NCBI RefSeq assembly: GCF_002752675.1
Contig: NZ_CP024608.1
Coordinates: 5,022,001-5,086,000, forward strand
Length of the DNA: 64,000 bases
Source: Massilia violaceinigra
GTDB taxonomy: Bacteria > Pseudomonadota > Gammaproteobacteria > Burkholderiales > Burkholderiaceae_D
Direction: 5' to 3'
Shown here: one piece after another, positions 54,254 to 63,094 of the stretch
Numbering within the stretch: the first letter of the stretch is position 1
Layout: each line of letters starts with the position of its first letter
The notes under the pieces: model-generated
What the model was told of the DNA's origin: nothing
What the model saw: the letters and a program-made list of their open reading frames with translations, nothing else
The model's database searches: none
Translations under genes and position numbers: made by a program

Positions 54254-55465
54254 TCATTCAAGCAAGCGGTGCAGCCCGGCAACGTCCGCCGCCGCTGCCG
54301 GCGGCGGCGCTGTTGGCGCTTCCCAGCTACCCGCGCGCTCACTACCATCGACATAGGGGCGGCAATCGACCGGCACATCGATCAGGAAGGTGGTGCCGGT
54401 TTGCGCCGAGCTGTCCACGGCCACGCTGCCGCCATGGCTCTCCGCGGCGCGCTTCACAAATGGCAATCCGATGCCCCAGCCTGCTTGCGCCTGCACCTGC
54501 CGTTCGCGCCGCAGATAATCGAAGATGCGGCCGCGCTGCTCCTCGCTGAGCGGATTGCCGATGTTGTGGACGGTCAGCAGAATGTTCCCGTGTGACTCGC
54601 TCAGTTCGATGCGAATCGGGCCGCCGTCGCCATATTTGATCGCATTGGCCACCAGGTTTTCCAGCGCCCGGCGCATGGTATCGCGGCACCACCAGCCCTC
54701 CACATTAATGGCGGCCACTTCCAGCGCGGCGGGGTAGCGGTCGGCGAACTCGCGCTGCACGAGCAGGATCAGTTCGCGCATGTCGAAGCGGCTCAGGTGC
54801 AACGGAAGCCGCTCGCCGCAGTGCGTGGTGAGGGCGTCGAGCACCTCGCCGACCATGGTTTCAAGGCGGGTCGCGTTGGCGGCGATCTTTTCGCCCAGGC
54901 GTTTCGCCTGCGCCAGGTCGTCGGCCACTCCGATGAGCTGCGCGCCGTTGGCGATCACGGCCAGCGGCGTGCGCATGTCGTGCGACAGGGCGGCCGCCAT
55001 CTTGTGGCGCAGGTCCTCGTGGATCGACGTGAACTCGCGCACGGCTTCGCGGATGGCCGTGTTGATGGAGCGCTCGATGACGGTCCAGTCGGCCGGACTG
55101 AGCGCGAGTCGGTGCGCGCTGCTGACCTCGCCGAGCGCCTCGCGGAACAGCTGGTATTCATGAATGACCTGTTCCGCGCCGAAATTGGTCATGCGCGCGC
55201 GTTCTCCACCGTGCGCCGCGGCGGCGGTGGTGTGACTGGTTGCGTCGTCGCGCGGGTAGGCGGGCGTCAGTGCCTGTATCAGGTTGCTGTAAAAGGAGGG
55301 CAGGGTATTAATCAGGATCGGTCTGCGCAGCTCGCGGGCACCGTCAACATGGCTGCGCACCAGCGTTTCCCAACGGTCCAATACCGCAGCCCTGATCCCT
55401 TCCAGCGCCATCGATACCGCGGACCATGCCCGCGCGCCAGTGTTTCGATCCGTCGCCAGTGCCAT
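54254..55465 (-). CDS. Sensor histidine kinase with RsbRD-like N-terminus
   Basis: A 403-residue soluble kinase without membrane segments. The first 150 residues are helical (LDRWETLVRSHVDG, LPSFYSNLIQALTPA) and recall RsbRD-type input domains. The phospho-acceptor His is in ALSHDMRTPLAVIANGAQL near 161; the N-box is ENLVANAIKYGDGGP, and G-boxes are less regular (GWGIGLPFVKRAAESHGG). The ATG at 55465 has GGGGGAT ahead; another at 55507 is possible. No response regulator lies next to it. It is convergent with the ECF sigma gene. Confidence 0.83.
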   Translation of the reverse strand: MALATDRNTGARAWSAVSMALEGIRAAVLDRWETLVRSHVDGARELRRPILINTLPSFYSNLIQALTPAYPRDDATSHTTAAAAHGGERARMTNFGAEQVIHEYQLFREALGEVSSAHRLALSPADWTVIERSINTAIREAVREFTSIHEDLRHKMAAALSHDMRTPLAVIANGAQLIGVADDLAQAKRLGEKIAANATRLETMVGEVLDALTTHCGERLPLHLSRFDMRELILLVQREFADRYPAALEVAAINVEGWWCRDTMRRALENLVANAIKYGDGGPIRIELSESHGNILLTVHNIGNPLSEEQRGRIFDYLRRERQVQAQAGWGIGLPFVKRAAESHGGSVAVDSSAQTGTTFLIDVPVDCRPYVDGSERAGSWEAPTAPPPAAAADVAGLHRLLE

Positions 55466-55637
55466 CTCATCCCCCGCATGATTTGTCAAACGTCTTGTCC
55501 GGGTCATTCACTTAATGCGGTGAAAATAACCTGAACAAATTTTTCGTTAACAAGGGTACTGCATTTTGGCGATGTGGGGCAGACGGATGCAAGCGTGCCG
55601 CGCCTTCGGCAGGCGCGGCGCGCGTAAAACGAGGCAG

Positions 55638-56558
55638 CTAGGTCAGCGCCGTATCGAGGATGGTCATCAGGATAAAGCCGGCCACCAGCGCGATACTGGA
55701 CACCTTGCCGTTGCCATGGCTGTGCGACTCGGGAATGACATTATTTACAATCACAAACAGCATCGCGCCTGCAGCGAGCGCCAGGCCGCCCGGCAACATG
55801 CCGGTCGCCACGCTGAACATCGCGGCGCCGAATGCGGCGGCCAGCGGCTCGACCAACCCGCTGGCGGCAGCGAACAACACCGACGTCATGCGGGTGTAGC
55901 CGGCCGTGCGCAGGGCCAGCGCCACGACCAGGCCCTCCGGAACGTCCTGGATGGAAATGGCCGTGGCCAGGGTACGGGCATCGCCGGCATCCGGGCCGGC
56001 AAAGGCGACGCCGATAGCCAGTCCCTCGGGAATATTATGCAGCGCGACGGCCGCCACGAACATCCACGCATGCTTGACCGATGCGCTGACCCGGCGCTCA
56101 TCGAGCAGGGTCTGCGAATTGTGGCCCACCACCTTTTCCAGCATCAGGATCAGCACGGCACCGAGCGCGATGCCCGCGCCGACGACGATGCTCGACGACA
56201 TGGCGCTGCCGCCGTTGGCACGTGCTGCCGCCAGCGCTGGCACGATCAGCGAAAACGCGGTCGCGGCCAGCATCACGCCGGAACCGAAACCGAGCATGGC
56301 GTCATACGTTCGCTTGCCGAATTCGCGTGCGCACAGGACGGGCAGCGCGCCGATTGCCGTCGCCAGCGCTGCCGCCCCACCGCCAATGACTGCGCCGCGC
56401 AATGCGGCACCGGGTTCCCAGGCCAGGTGCAGCAGCGCCGCGACCGCCACCGCACTTGCTCCCAGGACCAGGAAGGCGCCGATGGCCCATCGGCGCCCCA
56501 AGACCCGGCCGAGGCGTGCACCGAACTGCGTTCTGCCAGCAGATACATCCATGTGCAC
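55638..56558 (-). CDS. ZIP-family metal transporter
   Basis: A 306-residue inner-membrane transporter for zinc or other divalent metals, ZupT-like. About eight hydrophobic helices. Metal-binding motifs are ALHNIPEGLAIGVAF in helix 4 and SIQDVPEGLVVALAL in helix 5, both with the HxxPE or DxPE arrangement. The loop before helix 4 lacks a long His tract. It lies 47 bases downstream of the manganese catalase gene on the same strand, so metal supply to that enzyme is a reasonable guess. Confidence 0.88.
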   Translation of the reverse strand: MHMDVSAGRTQFGARLGRVLGRRWAIGAFLVLGASAVAVAALLHLAWEPGAALRGAVIGGGAAALATAIGALPVLCAREFGKRTYDAMLGFGSGVMLAATAFSLIVPALAAARANGGSAMSSSIVVGAGIALGAVLILMLEKVVGHNSQTLLDERRVSASVKHAWMFVAAVALHNIPEGLAIGVAFAGPDAGDARTLATAISIQDVPEGLVVALALRTAGYTRMTSVLFAAASGLVEPLAAAFGAAMFSVATGMLPGGLALAAGAMLFVIVNNVIPESHSHGNGKVSSIALVAGFILMTILDTALT

Positions 56559-56605
56559 TCTCGCTCAGATCGTCAATAAGGGTCGATCACGTGGGCATGT
56601 CGCGC

Positions 56606-57490
56606 TTAAACAGGGGCGCTGCCGCGTGCCCCGAGTTCGGCCCCGGTCACCGGTTCGGCGTTCGGGTCGGACATGGTGCGCCGGGCCATGTTCTTGAGCA
56701 GGGCGATATCGCTTTCCGGCAGAACCACACCGGCACTGCCGTCACCGCCATCGACCGCCGCCTGTTTCTCGCGGTCGGAAACATAGTTCCAGTCCTCGCC
56801 CCGGTTCCAGGAACCGCGCACTTCGCCGTCGCCTTGCGACATATTGAAATACACGCTGTCGAATCGGGGATGGCCTGCCTTTTTCCCGGAAGGTAAATTC
56901 GGTTCGATCGCGTACGGGGCTTTCTCGAACGACTTTTGGTGGGCGATTTCGCGCGTCATCAGGAAGCCGAAGGCTTCTTTGACGCCAGGGTCTTCCGTGA
57001 GATTGATGAGCCGTTCATAGACGATTTTTGCGCGCGATTCGGCCGCGATGTTCGAGCGCAAATCGGCAGTCGGCTCGCCGATGGTGTCGATATAGGCGGC
57101 TGTGAACGGAACGCCCGCCGAATTGATCAGCGGCGCGCCGCCGCCGTATAAGACTTGCGTTAAATGACTGTCGTTGCCGGCACCGGTAATCTTGCGGTAC
57201 AGATCGCCTTCCTTGTCGGCGCCTTCGGCCAACTGGCCTTTTGCTCCCTTGTTGAGCATGACGACGATATTGCCGATCACTTCCAGATGGCTCAGCTCTT
57301 CGGTGGCGATATCGAACAGCATGTCCTTTCGTCCCGGATCATCCTCGGCCAGGGCTTGTGTGAAATAGCGGCAGGCCGCCGCCAGTTCGCCCTGCGGACC
57401 GCCAAACTGTTCCAGCATCAGATTGGCCAGCCCCGGATTCGGTTCGCTGACCCGGACGGTGTATTGCAAGCGCTTGTTATGTGCAAACAT
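56606..57490 (-). CDS. Manganese catalase
   Basis: A 294-residue non-heme, di-manganese catalase of the ferritin-like fold. The ligands lie in QGELAAACRYFTQAL (Glu near 35), FDIATEELSHLEVIG (Glu/His near 68-71), NIAAESRAKIVYERL (Glu) and MTREIAHQKSFEKA (Glu/His). GAGGAG stands 6 bases before the ATG. It removes hydrogen peroxide without heme. A ZIP transporter gene follows on the same strand. Confidence 0.93.
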   Translation of the reverse strand: MFAHNKRLQYTVRVSEPNPGLANLMLEQFGGPQGELAAACRYFTQALAEDDPGRKDMLFDIATEELSHLEVIGNIVVMLNKGAKGQLAEGADKEGDLYRKITGAGNDSHLTQVLYGGGAPLINSAGVPFTAAYIDTIGEPTADLRSNIAAESRAKIVYERLINLTEDPGVKEAFGFLMTREIAHQKSFEKAPYAIEPNLPSGKKAGHPRFDSVYFNMSQGDGEVRGSWNRGEDWNYVSDREKQAAVDGGDGSAGVVLPESDIALLKNMARRTMSDPNAEPVTGAELGARGSAPV

Positions 57491-57898
57491 GTGAACTCCT
57501 CAATGTGGAGGGATCCAGACCCGCCGGCGGTCTGGCGTCGCCTCGAAGCCGCCTTCAACCAGGTTTCTGCAGGCGATCCCGCACCGGGGCCGGTACGCCA
57601 GACCCCGCGGTATCGCGGCCATGAGTGGCTAAGTGATGTGCTTAACCGAGACCCATGTTAAGCAGGCGGAAGCGATGGCGAGGTAAGAGGAATTATTGAG
57701 GCTGTGTAGGAGTGCACGCCGCTTTATTGAAACTTTTTGGGCGTGACATGGCAGGCGGTTTGGCGCCGCATCGGGCGGCAGCGTTGTCGGTGTCGAGGAG
57801 GGAAAGCGCTGCGCCATGCACTGATAGCCAGTGCAAGGCGGCGATAGACGGGGAGGGAGATCTGGACAGCGCGAAAAGGGACGGTGCCCGGACGGGGA
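57491..57898. other. Intergenic region upstream of catalase
   Basis: About 400 bases without a gene. CCAGACC-N7-GGTCTGG (57515-57535) is a perfect inverted repeat just upstream of the catalase ribosome site and could be an operator or leader hairpin. CCGCG-GTAT-CGCGG lies near 57604. Nothing else stands out. Confidence 0.45.
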
Positions 57899-58108
57899 TC
57901 AGCAGCTTCCTTTGGTGTCCATCAGCAGGCGGCTGTGCTCAATAGCCTGCTCCGTCGCCATGTTTTCCGGTCCAGCGGTGCCTGGCGGCGCGACGCGGAT
58001 CGAGACCATTTTCCCGGAGTTGACTTCAAACAGGACGCGGTCGCGACCGCGCTGCTGCATGACGATAAAAACACCTTCTGGGACGGCGGAGTGCGGGCGT
58101 ACAGGCAT
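57899..58108 (-). CDS. Small hypothetical protein, 69 residues
   Basis: The ATG at 58108 follows AAAGGAA by 5 bases, a strong ribosome site. The frame reads MPVRPHSAVPEGVFIVMQQR and continues as a short beta-rich segment (RVLFEVNSGKMVSIRVAPPG) to a polar tail. No family is recognised. A longer in-frame extension upstream lacks support. It is upstream of the catalase gene on the same strand, about 400 bases away. Confidence 0.55.
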   Translation of the reverse strand: MPVRPHSAVPEGVFIVMQQRGRDRVLFEVNSGKMVSIRVAPPGTAGPENMATEQAIEHSRLLMDTKGSC

Positions 58109-58493
58109 ACAATTTCCTTTCGGTTTATCAGGCATGGAGTCGGGCAGCCACGGCTCCCATCGGGGATGCCGGTCTGTGCACCAGTTGCGCTCTCGCGGGT
58201 GGTTGCGCTCCCCAACTCCATCTTTGCAAATTCCGGGCCAGGAGCAAATCCGCTTGAAAGCGGGCGCTTCCTGGCGCGTACACCCATAGCGCTTGCCATG
58301 ACGTATCGGTTGACATGTAAATGACACGATGCGGTAACACGTAAGCGGCGGCCATTTCCAAAGCAGCGGTACGGGTTGCGGTCGCCTTGAAACGTCTGGT
58401 AACAAACTAGTCGGGGCGGACCGGCTTTTTTGCCGAGCCCGGCCGGTCAATTGCCGTATCATCAGCGCTCACAATCATAATAGAAAGATAATC
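58109..58493. other. Intergenic region between divergent small genes
   Basis: Divergent promoter space for the 69-residue protein and the lipoprotein. Apart from a loose GACCGGC...GCCGGTC dyad (about 58419-58448) I see nothing specific. Confidence 0.4.
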
Positions 58494-59237
58494 ATGCGGT
58501 TTTCTCAAGGTTCTGTCGTGCGTGGCTCGGTTGCCGGTTTGTGCGCGCTGCTGCTCATGTCCGGCTGCGCTACCCGTTCCATTTCGGATTCCGGCTATCC
58601 GGACAGGTCGAGCGGATACGGCCGGCCGGCGAGTTCCCAGTACCGCGGCGAACTGACGGAATTTAACGTACTCGGTATTCAACCGACTGCGGTGGTCACG
58701 GAAGAAGCGATCCGCGAGGCCCTGGACAAGCGTGAGAGAATGACGCTCGCTAAAAACAGCCCGGTCATGCTGGTGCAGTCGGGGGCATTGATTCCCGACG
58801 AAGCGATGGTCACGGCATTTTCGCAGTACTACCGGCCGATCGTCTTTAGCGGCGTACCCGAGGAAGGGCAGGGCAAGACCAATTACGCCGGCCACCTGCG
58901 CCTGGCCGCGGCGCGCAGCGGCAGCGAAAAACTGATGGTGTACTGGGGCATCCTGGAATCGGGCCGTGAAAACATGTCCACCAAGGTGGTGTCGTGGGTC
59001 CCCATCCTGGGCGCACTGGTTCCGGACGAGAACCAGCACATGCGCATTCGCCTGAAAGTGGCGCTGGTCGATGTCCGCACCGGGCAGTGGGAAATGTTTT
59101 CTCCCGAGCCGTTTAAAGATGTCGACTTCAGCTCGCGCGGTTCGCGTGCCGCGGTCGACCAGGCCCAGGTCGCAATGTTGAAAGAAAAGGCCTATCGCGC
59201 GGCCGTGACCCAGCTGTTTTACAAGTTCTCCAGCTAA
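58494..59237 (+). CDS. Hypothetical lipoprotein, 247 residues
   Basis: An exported lipoprotein with lipobox LLMSGC (Cys25). The mature part has a Ser/Gly/Tyr-rich linker, then a mixed domain (QPTAVVTEEAIREALDKRER, SPVMLVQSGALIPDEAMVTA, RLKVALVDVRTGQWEMFSPE). The pattern resembles uncharacterised proteobacterial envelope proteins. Function is unknown. It stands alone, with a hairpin after the stop. Confidence 0.75.
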   Translation: MRFSQGSVVRGSVAGLCALLLMSGCATRSISDSGYPDRSSGYGRPASSQYRGELTEFNVLGIQPTAVVTEEAIREALDKRERMTLAKNSPVMLVQSGALIPDEAMVTAFSQYYRPIVFSGVPEEGQGKTNYAGHLRLAAARSGSEKLMVYWGILESGRENMSTKVVSWVPILGALVPDENQHMRIRLKVALVDVRTGQWEMFSPEPFKDVDFSSRGSRAAVDQAQVAMLKEKAYRAAVTQLFYKFSS

Positions 59238-59254
59238 TTCACGCTGATCGCCGT

Positions 59255-59289
59255 CGCCCGCAAGCGCGTTGTCAACGCGTTCGCGGGCG
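59255..59289 (+). terminator. Hairpin after the lipoprotein gene
   Basis: CGCCCGCAAGCGCGTT, loop GTC, AACGCGTTCGCGGGCG: a 16-bp stem with two mismatches, 17 bases after the stop. No T-run follows. Confidence 0.55.
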
Positions 59290-59328
59290 TGCGTGAACGA
59301 TGCCGGCCCGGTCGGGATGGCTGCATCG

Positions 59329-61410
59329 TTACTCGTTCGCGATTATGTCGTTCTCCGCCTTCGGCGGCTGCGCCAGCACCCACATGAAGTACAGCGCCTT
59401 GGCCGCCTTGGCGCGGCTAACCAGCGCCTGGGGCGCCAGCAGCCGCCCGTTGACCATGCGTCCGCGCTCGATGCCGTCCTCGGACCGGATCAAGCCGAGT
59501 TCATAGGCATCCTTGAGTTTGTCCGCATACATCGCCGGCACCTCCCTGGTGTCGCCCAGCTGCTCCCAGCGCAGCAGCGGGTAGTACATTGCTCCCTGCG
59601 CGCCCGTGTCGAGGTTCGGATCGTAGCCTGGCGCGCCCGGCACCACCGTCTTGCCGTTGTACGCGGTCATGTAGCGCGGCTTGCCGGCGAACCTGGCGTG
59701 ATAGGCGTCGGCGAGGATGGCGCCCATCTCCGCGCGCGACAGGGGACCGTCGGCATGGCCCGGCAGCGACGCGGCCGGGATGCCCATCAGCCGGCACAGC
59801 GCCCCGATGAATTCGTGCGTCTGCATGTCCGCGACGGGATTGACGTTGCCGCGCGCATCCTTGCGCAAGGCGCCCAGTTGCAGCAGCTTCTCGAACTGGT
59901 TGCGGTAATACGCACTGTCGCCGCTGGCAATGTCGTTGGCGAGCTCCGGCTGCAGCGGCGACCAGTCGCCGGTGCCGATGGCCTCGCGCACCTCGCCTTT
60001 CAGCAGCGCGGCCATGCCGGCCGCCACCGGGTCGCCCGCCTTGCCGAGCCGCGCCAGTTCGGTGGCGACGATGCGCGCGTATTGTTTGGACAGAGATTCC
60101 TTGAAGTGCGTGCCATCGATCTTGTTGGCCGGGTGGCCATTGGCGAAACTGCCGTCGTTGGTTTTGCCGGGCGTTTCGCCAGCCTCGATCGACATCACCA
60201 TCGCCGTGATGGCGGCGGCGCCGGCCTGGTTGTAATACTCGACACTGCGCTTGTTCAGATCGACCACCGTGACGCGATGCTCGGCGCCGAGCTTTTTCAG
60301 CAGGTCGGGAAAGCGGCGCCTGGTGAAGGAATTGACGTACGCCTCGCCCGGCTTCATCTGGCCATTCACGCGCGACATGGGCGTGACCAGCACCGGCACC
60401 ATGCCGCGCGCGCGGATCGCCGGCAGGTAGACCTGCGTGAGCATCGCCTCATACATGGTTTCGGTGGCGCCGCGCCCGAAGCGCCGCGTTGCGTCGTCGC
60501 TCTCGTCGTTGTGGCCGAACTGGATCATCACGACGTCGCCCACATGGCCGGCCAGCAGCAGGTCGTTCAGGCGTCCTTCGCTGTACGCCGAGCGGAACGA
60601 ACGCCCGCCCATCGAATAGTTCACCACCCGCACCCCGGCAGGGTCGAACAGCTTGTCGAATACCTGGCCCCAGCCGCTCATGGGCGCTTCGTCGAAGGTG
60701 TAGGATTTGACGGTGGAATCGCCCAGGGTGAAGATAGTCGGCAGAACACCGGCGGGCCGCGCTTGCGGCGCGATCGGCGTAAGGACGATTTCCGCCACCC
60801 CGACTGTTGAATCGGGCCGCGTCGGCTCGATCTCGATATCGATGAATGGCTGGCCGTTGACGTAGCGGTAGGACCACTCCTTGCCGCTGGCGACCACGCG
60901 GGTCTGGTTCGGCATCAGCTCGGCCGCGTCCCAGAATACGCGTCCCAACAGGCGGCTGGTCTGCATGCCGGACACCGACACCGTGGTGTTTTGCGCATCG
61001 GAGGTGGTGCGCACCCGGATCGCGTAAGCGCCCGGCGCCGCCCTGATGCGGAACGCCATGCCGAAGTTGTTGTAATGAAGACTCTCGAATTTGTTCTCCG
61101 CCATGAAGCGCGGCTCGCTGATGAAGAATCCCTTGCCGTCGCTGCGGATCTGCGCGGTGTGGACCGTGCGCGCCGGCTGCGCGCCGGTCTGGCTGACGAA
61201 GCCGAAGCCGCGCGCCTCATCGAACAGCGGAGCGCCTTGCGTATCGTTCCACGGCACGCTGATTGCGCCAGGCTGGCGCTGGCTGGTGAAGTTAAAGCGC
61301 AGTTCCGAACTCGCCTGCGCCGCCGGCGCAAGCCAGAACACGCAGGCCGTCAGCCCGGCGGCGCATGCGCGCGCGATGCCGCTGATGGGGGCAATCGTTA
61401 ATATGTACAT
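59329..61410 (-). CDS. Secreted rhamnogalacturonan acetylesterase (SGNH type)
   Basis: A 693-residue exported esterase that should deacetylate rhamnogalacturonan in pectin. A signal peptide is followed by a beta-rich N-terminal region (about 35-215), then the SGNH hydrolase: TIFTLGDSTVKSY (nucleophile Ser near 234), YSMGGRSFRS, MIQFGHND and the catalytic DGTHF. The C-terminal 200 residues contain repeated helices of S-layer-homology-like form (LSRAEMGAILADAYHARFAG; VSRAKAAKALYFMWVLA), perhaps binding the cell surface. It lies 14 bases downstream of the polygalacturonase gene. Confidence 0.82.
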   Translation of the reverse strand: MYILTIAPISGIARACAAGLTACVFWLAPAAQASSELRFNFTSQRQPGAISVPWNDTQGAPLFDEARGFGFVSQTGAQPARTVHTAQIRSDGKGFFISEPRFMAENKFESLHYNNFGMAFRIRAAPGAYAIRVRTTSDAQNTTVSVSGMQTSRLLGRVFWDAAELMPNQTRVVASGKEWSYRYVNGQPFIDIEIEPTRPDSTVGVAEIVLTPIAPQARPAGVLPTIFTLGDSTVKSYTFDEAPMSGWGQVFDKLFDPAGVRVVNYSMGGRSFRSAYSEGRLNDLLLAGHVGDVVMIQFGHNDESDDATRRFGRGATETMYEAMLTQVYLPAIRARGMVPVLVTPMSRVNGQMKPGEAYVNSFTRRRFPDLLKKLGAEHRVTVVDLNKRSVEYYNQAGAAAITAMVMSIEAGETPGKTNDGSFANGHPANKIDGTHFKESLSKQYARIVATELARLGKAGDPVAAGMAALLKGEVREAIGTGDWSPLQPELANDIASGDSAYYRNQFEKLLQLGALRKDARGNVNPVADMQTHEFIGALCRLMGIPAASLPGHADGPLSRAEMGAILADAYHARFAGKPRYMTAYNGKTVVPGAPGYDPNLDTGAQGAMYYPLLRWEQLGDTREVPAMYADKLKDAYELGLIRSEDGIERGRMVNGRLLAPQALVSRAKAAKALYFMWVLAQPPKAENDIIANE

Positions 61411-61424
61411 GGTGTCGACCTTAC

Positions 61425-62783
61425 TTATTTTGGCAACAACAGTTCGTCACCTTGTTTCGCGACGCGTGCCGCATCATCCGGGAACGGTACCAGCCGCTTG
61501 CTGCAGTCGATGCCCTTGGCGCCGGGAGGGTTGACCTGCCCGGCCAGGTGCGCGAACTCGATCTTCATCACCGGGCTGCCGTCCACCACCACATCGTCGA
61601 GCGTGAGCCGCAGGGGGCGTTTTTCGTCATAACCCTGCAGAATCACGTTGCGTCCCGGCGTGAGGCTGTGCACACGCTCCATGCGTACCTCCTGGTAGTC
61701 GGGAATCAGGTCGCCCGGCGGCGCGGGCACGTAGTTAGTATCGATATACAGCGGCCACTGCACATTGCGCAGGCATACATTGCGGTAGACGATGCCCTTG
61801 ACGACGCCGCCGCGCCGGTCGTTGCTCTTGATGCGCAGGCCGGACGTGGTGCCGTCCATGTCGAGGTCCTCGACCAGCACGTTGTGCACGCCGCCATTGG
61901 TCTCGCTGCCGATCGACATGCCATGGCCGCTGTAGAAGCGGTTGTGCAGGATCGAGATGTTCTCGGACGGGCCGTTGTGACCCGCCTTGATCGCCACGTT
62001 ATCGTCGCCGGTGCGGATATGGCTGTGCGCGATGGTGACGTTGCGCGAGGAGCCGGGATCGATGCCGTCGGTATTGCGCGCGTCGTGCGGGGTGTCGATG
62101 CGGATGCCCCACGCGGTAAAGCCGTCCACCCGGTTCATCGCCACATGGAAGTTGGCCGCATTGCGCAGGGTGATGCGGTACATCGTGAACTCCTGCGAGC
62201 GCTCGAGCTGGATCAGGCGCGGCACGTTCTGGCGCAGCTTTTCCTTTTGCGCGCGGCGCGCGATTTGCCACCACGTCTCGGGCTTGCCGTCGATGCGCTG
62301 GCCACCCTGGCCGTCGATGCTGCCGTCGCCCATGATGCCGGCACCGCTGATGCCATCACCCGTGATGAACGGGCGGCAGCCGGTGCCGGCTGCGTCGATG
62401 GTGCCGCAGGTGTTGCGGCCACGGTCGAACAGTGCCGGATCGGTACTGGCGAACAGCGTGGCGCCGGCGTCGACCACCAGCGTCACGCCGCTCCTGAGCG
62501 TCAGCGGGCCGGCGGTAAAGGCGCGCTTGTCGCCCTGCGCCGCCAGATGCAGCGCGTGGCCCGGCTTGCATTTGTCGATGGCGGCCTGGATGCGCGGCGC
62601 ATCGTCGCGGCCGGGCAGGGCGGGTTCGGGCAGCAGCACCGCGCACGCGGGCGGCAGCGTTGGCTCGCGCACGGTGCGGGTGTCCTGCGCGTGCCCCGCC
62701 CCGCACAGGGCCAGCGCGGCTGCCGCCAGCGTGCGCAGGCAATGCATGCGAGCGCGCCTCGCAGCCAATTCGCTCATCTTCAT
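61425..62783 (-). CDS. Polygalacturonase-type GH28 pectinase
   Basis: A 452-residue exported glycoside hydrolase that cleaves polygalacturonan or rhamnogalacturonan. Signal peptide (LRTLAAAALALCGAGHA), then the parallel beta-helix with the GH28 signatures NTDGIDPGSS, RTGDDNVAIK, GHGMSIGSE and LRIKS in order. Acid residues of all three conserved Asp sites are present. The ATG at 62783 has GGAGAG a few bases upstream; a longer frame to 62942 is rejected. It forms an operon with the acetylesterase. Confidence 0.9.
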   Translation of the reverse strand: MKMSELAARRARMHCLRTLAAAALALCGAGHAQDTRTVREPTLPPACAVLLPEPALPGRDDAPRIQAAIDKCKPGHALHLAAQGDKRAFTAGPLTLRSGVTLVVDAGATLFASTDPALFDRGRNTCGTIDAAGTGCRPFITGDGISGAGIMGDGSIDGQGGQRIDGKPETWWQIARRAQKEKLRQNVPRLIQLERSQEFTMYRITLRNAANFHVAMNRVDGFTAWGIRIDTPHDARNTDGIDPGSSRNVTIAHSHIRTGDDNVAIKAGHNGPSENISILHNRFYSGHGMSIGSETNGGVHNVLVEDLDMDGTTSGLRIKSNDRRGGVVKGIVYRNVCLRNVQWPLYIDTNYVPAPPGDLIPDYQEVRMERVHSLTPGRNVILQGYDEKRPLRLTLDDVVVDGSPVMKIEFAHLAGQVNPPGAKGIDCSKRLVPFPDDAARVAKQGDELLLPK

Positions 62784-63094
62784 GTGACTCTCCAGTGATT
62801 GTTCCTGGCCTGCCAGAGGCAGTGCGCGGTCCGGGTACCTCGCGTACCCGGCGCCGTCGGACCAGGGCCGCGCGCAGTTCGGGGCTGGGGTCGTCCGGTT
62901 GGAAAGTGAGCGTCGGGATGCTTGCACATGCCCTTGACGCATCGCTGATCATTCGATCAGGATCGAGGTTAGCAGATGCGTGTGAAAATGGCCATTCCCG
63001 TTACGCCGGATGGACATTATCGTCGGCGCGTTGGCGGATATCATCAGCGCGGCGCGGGTCGGGCCGGTCACCCGCGCTCCGTGTGCTGCTGTCG
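62784..63094. other. Intergenic region before the polygalacturonase gene
   Basis: About 310 bases. CCGGGTAC, five-base loop, GTACCCGG (62831-62851) is a perfect 8-bp hairpin in the probable leader. No other site is clear. Transcription may also continue from the TonB receptor gene. Confidence 0.45.
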
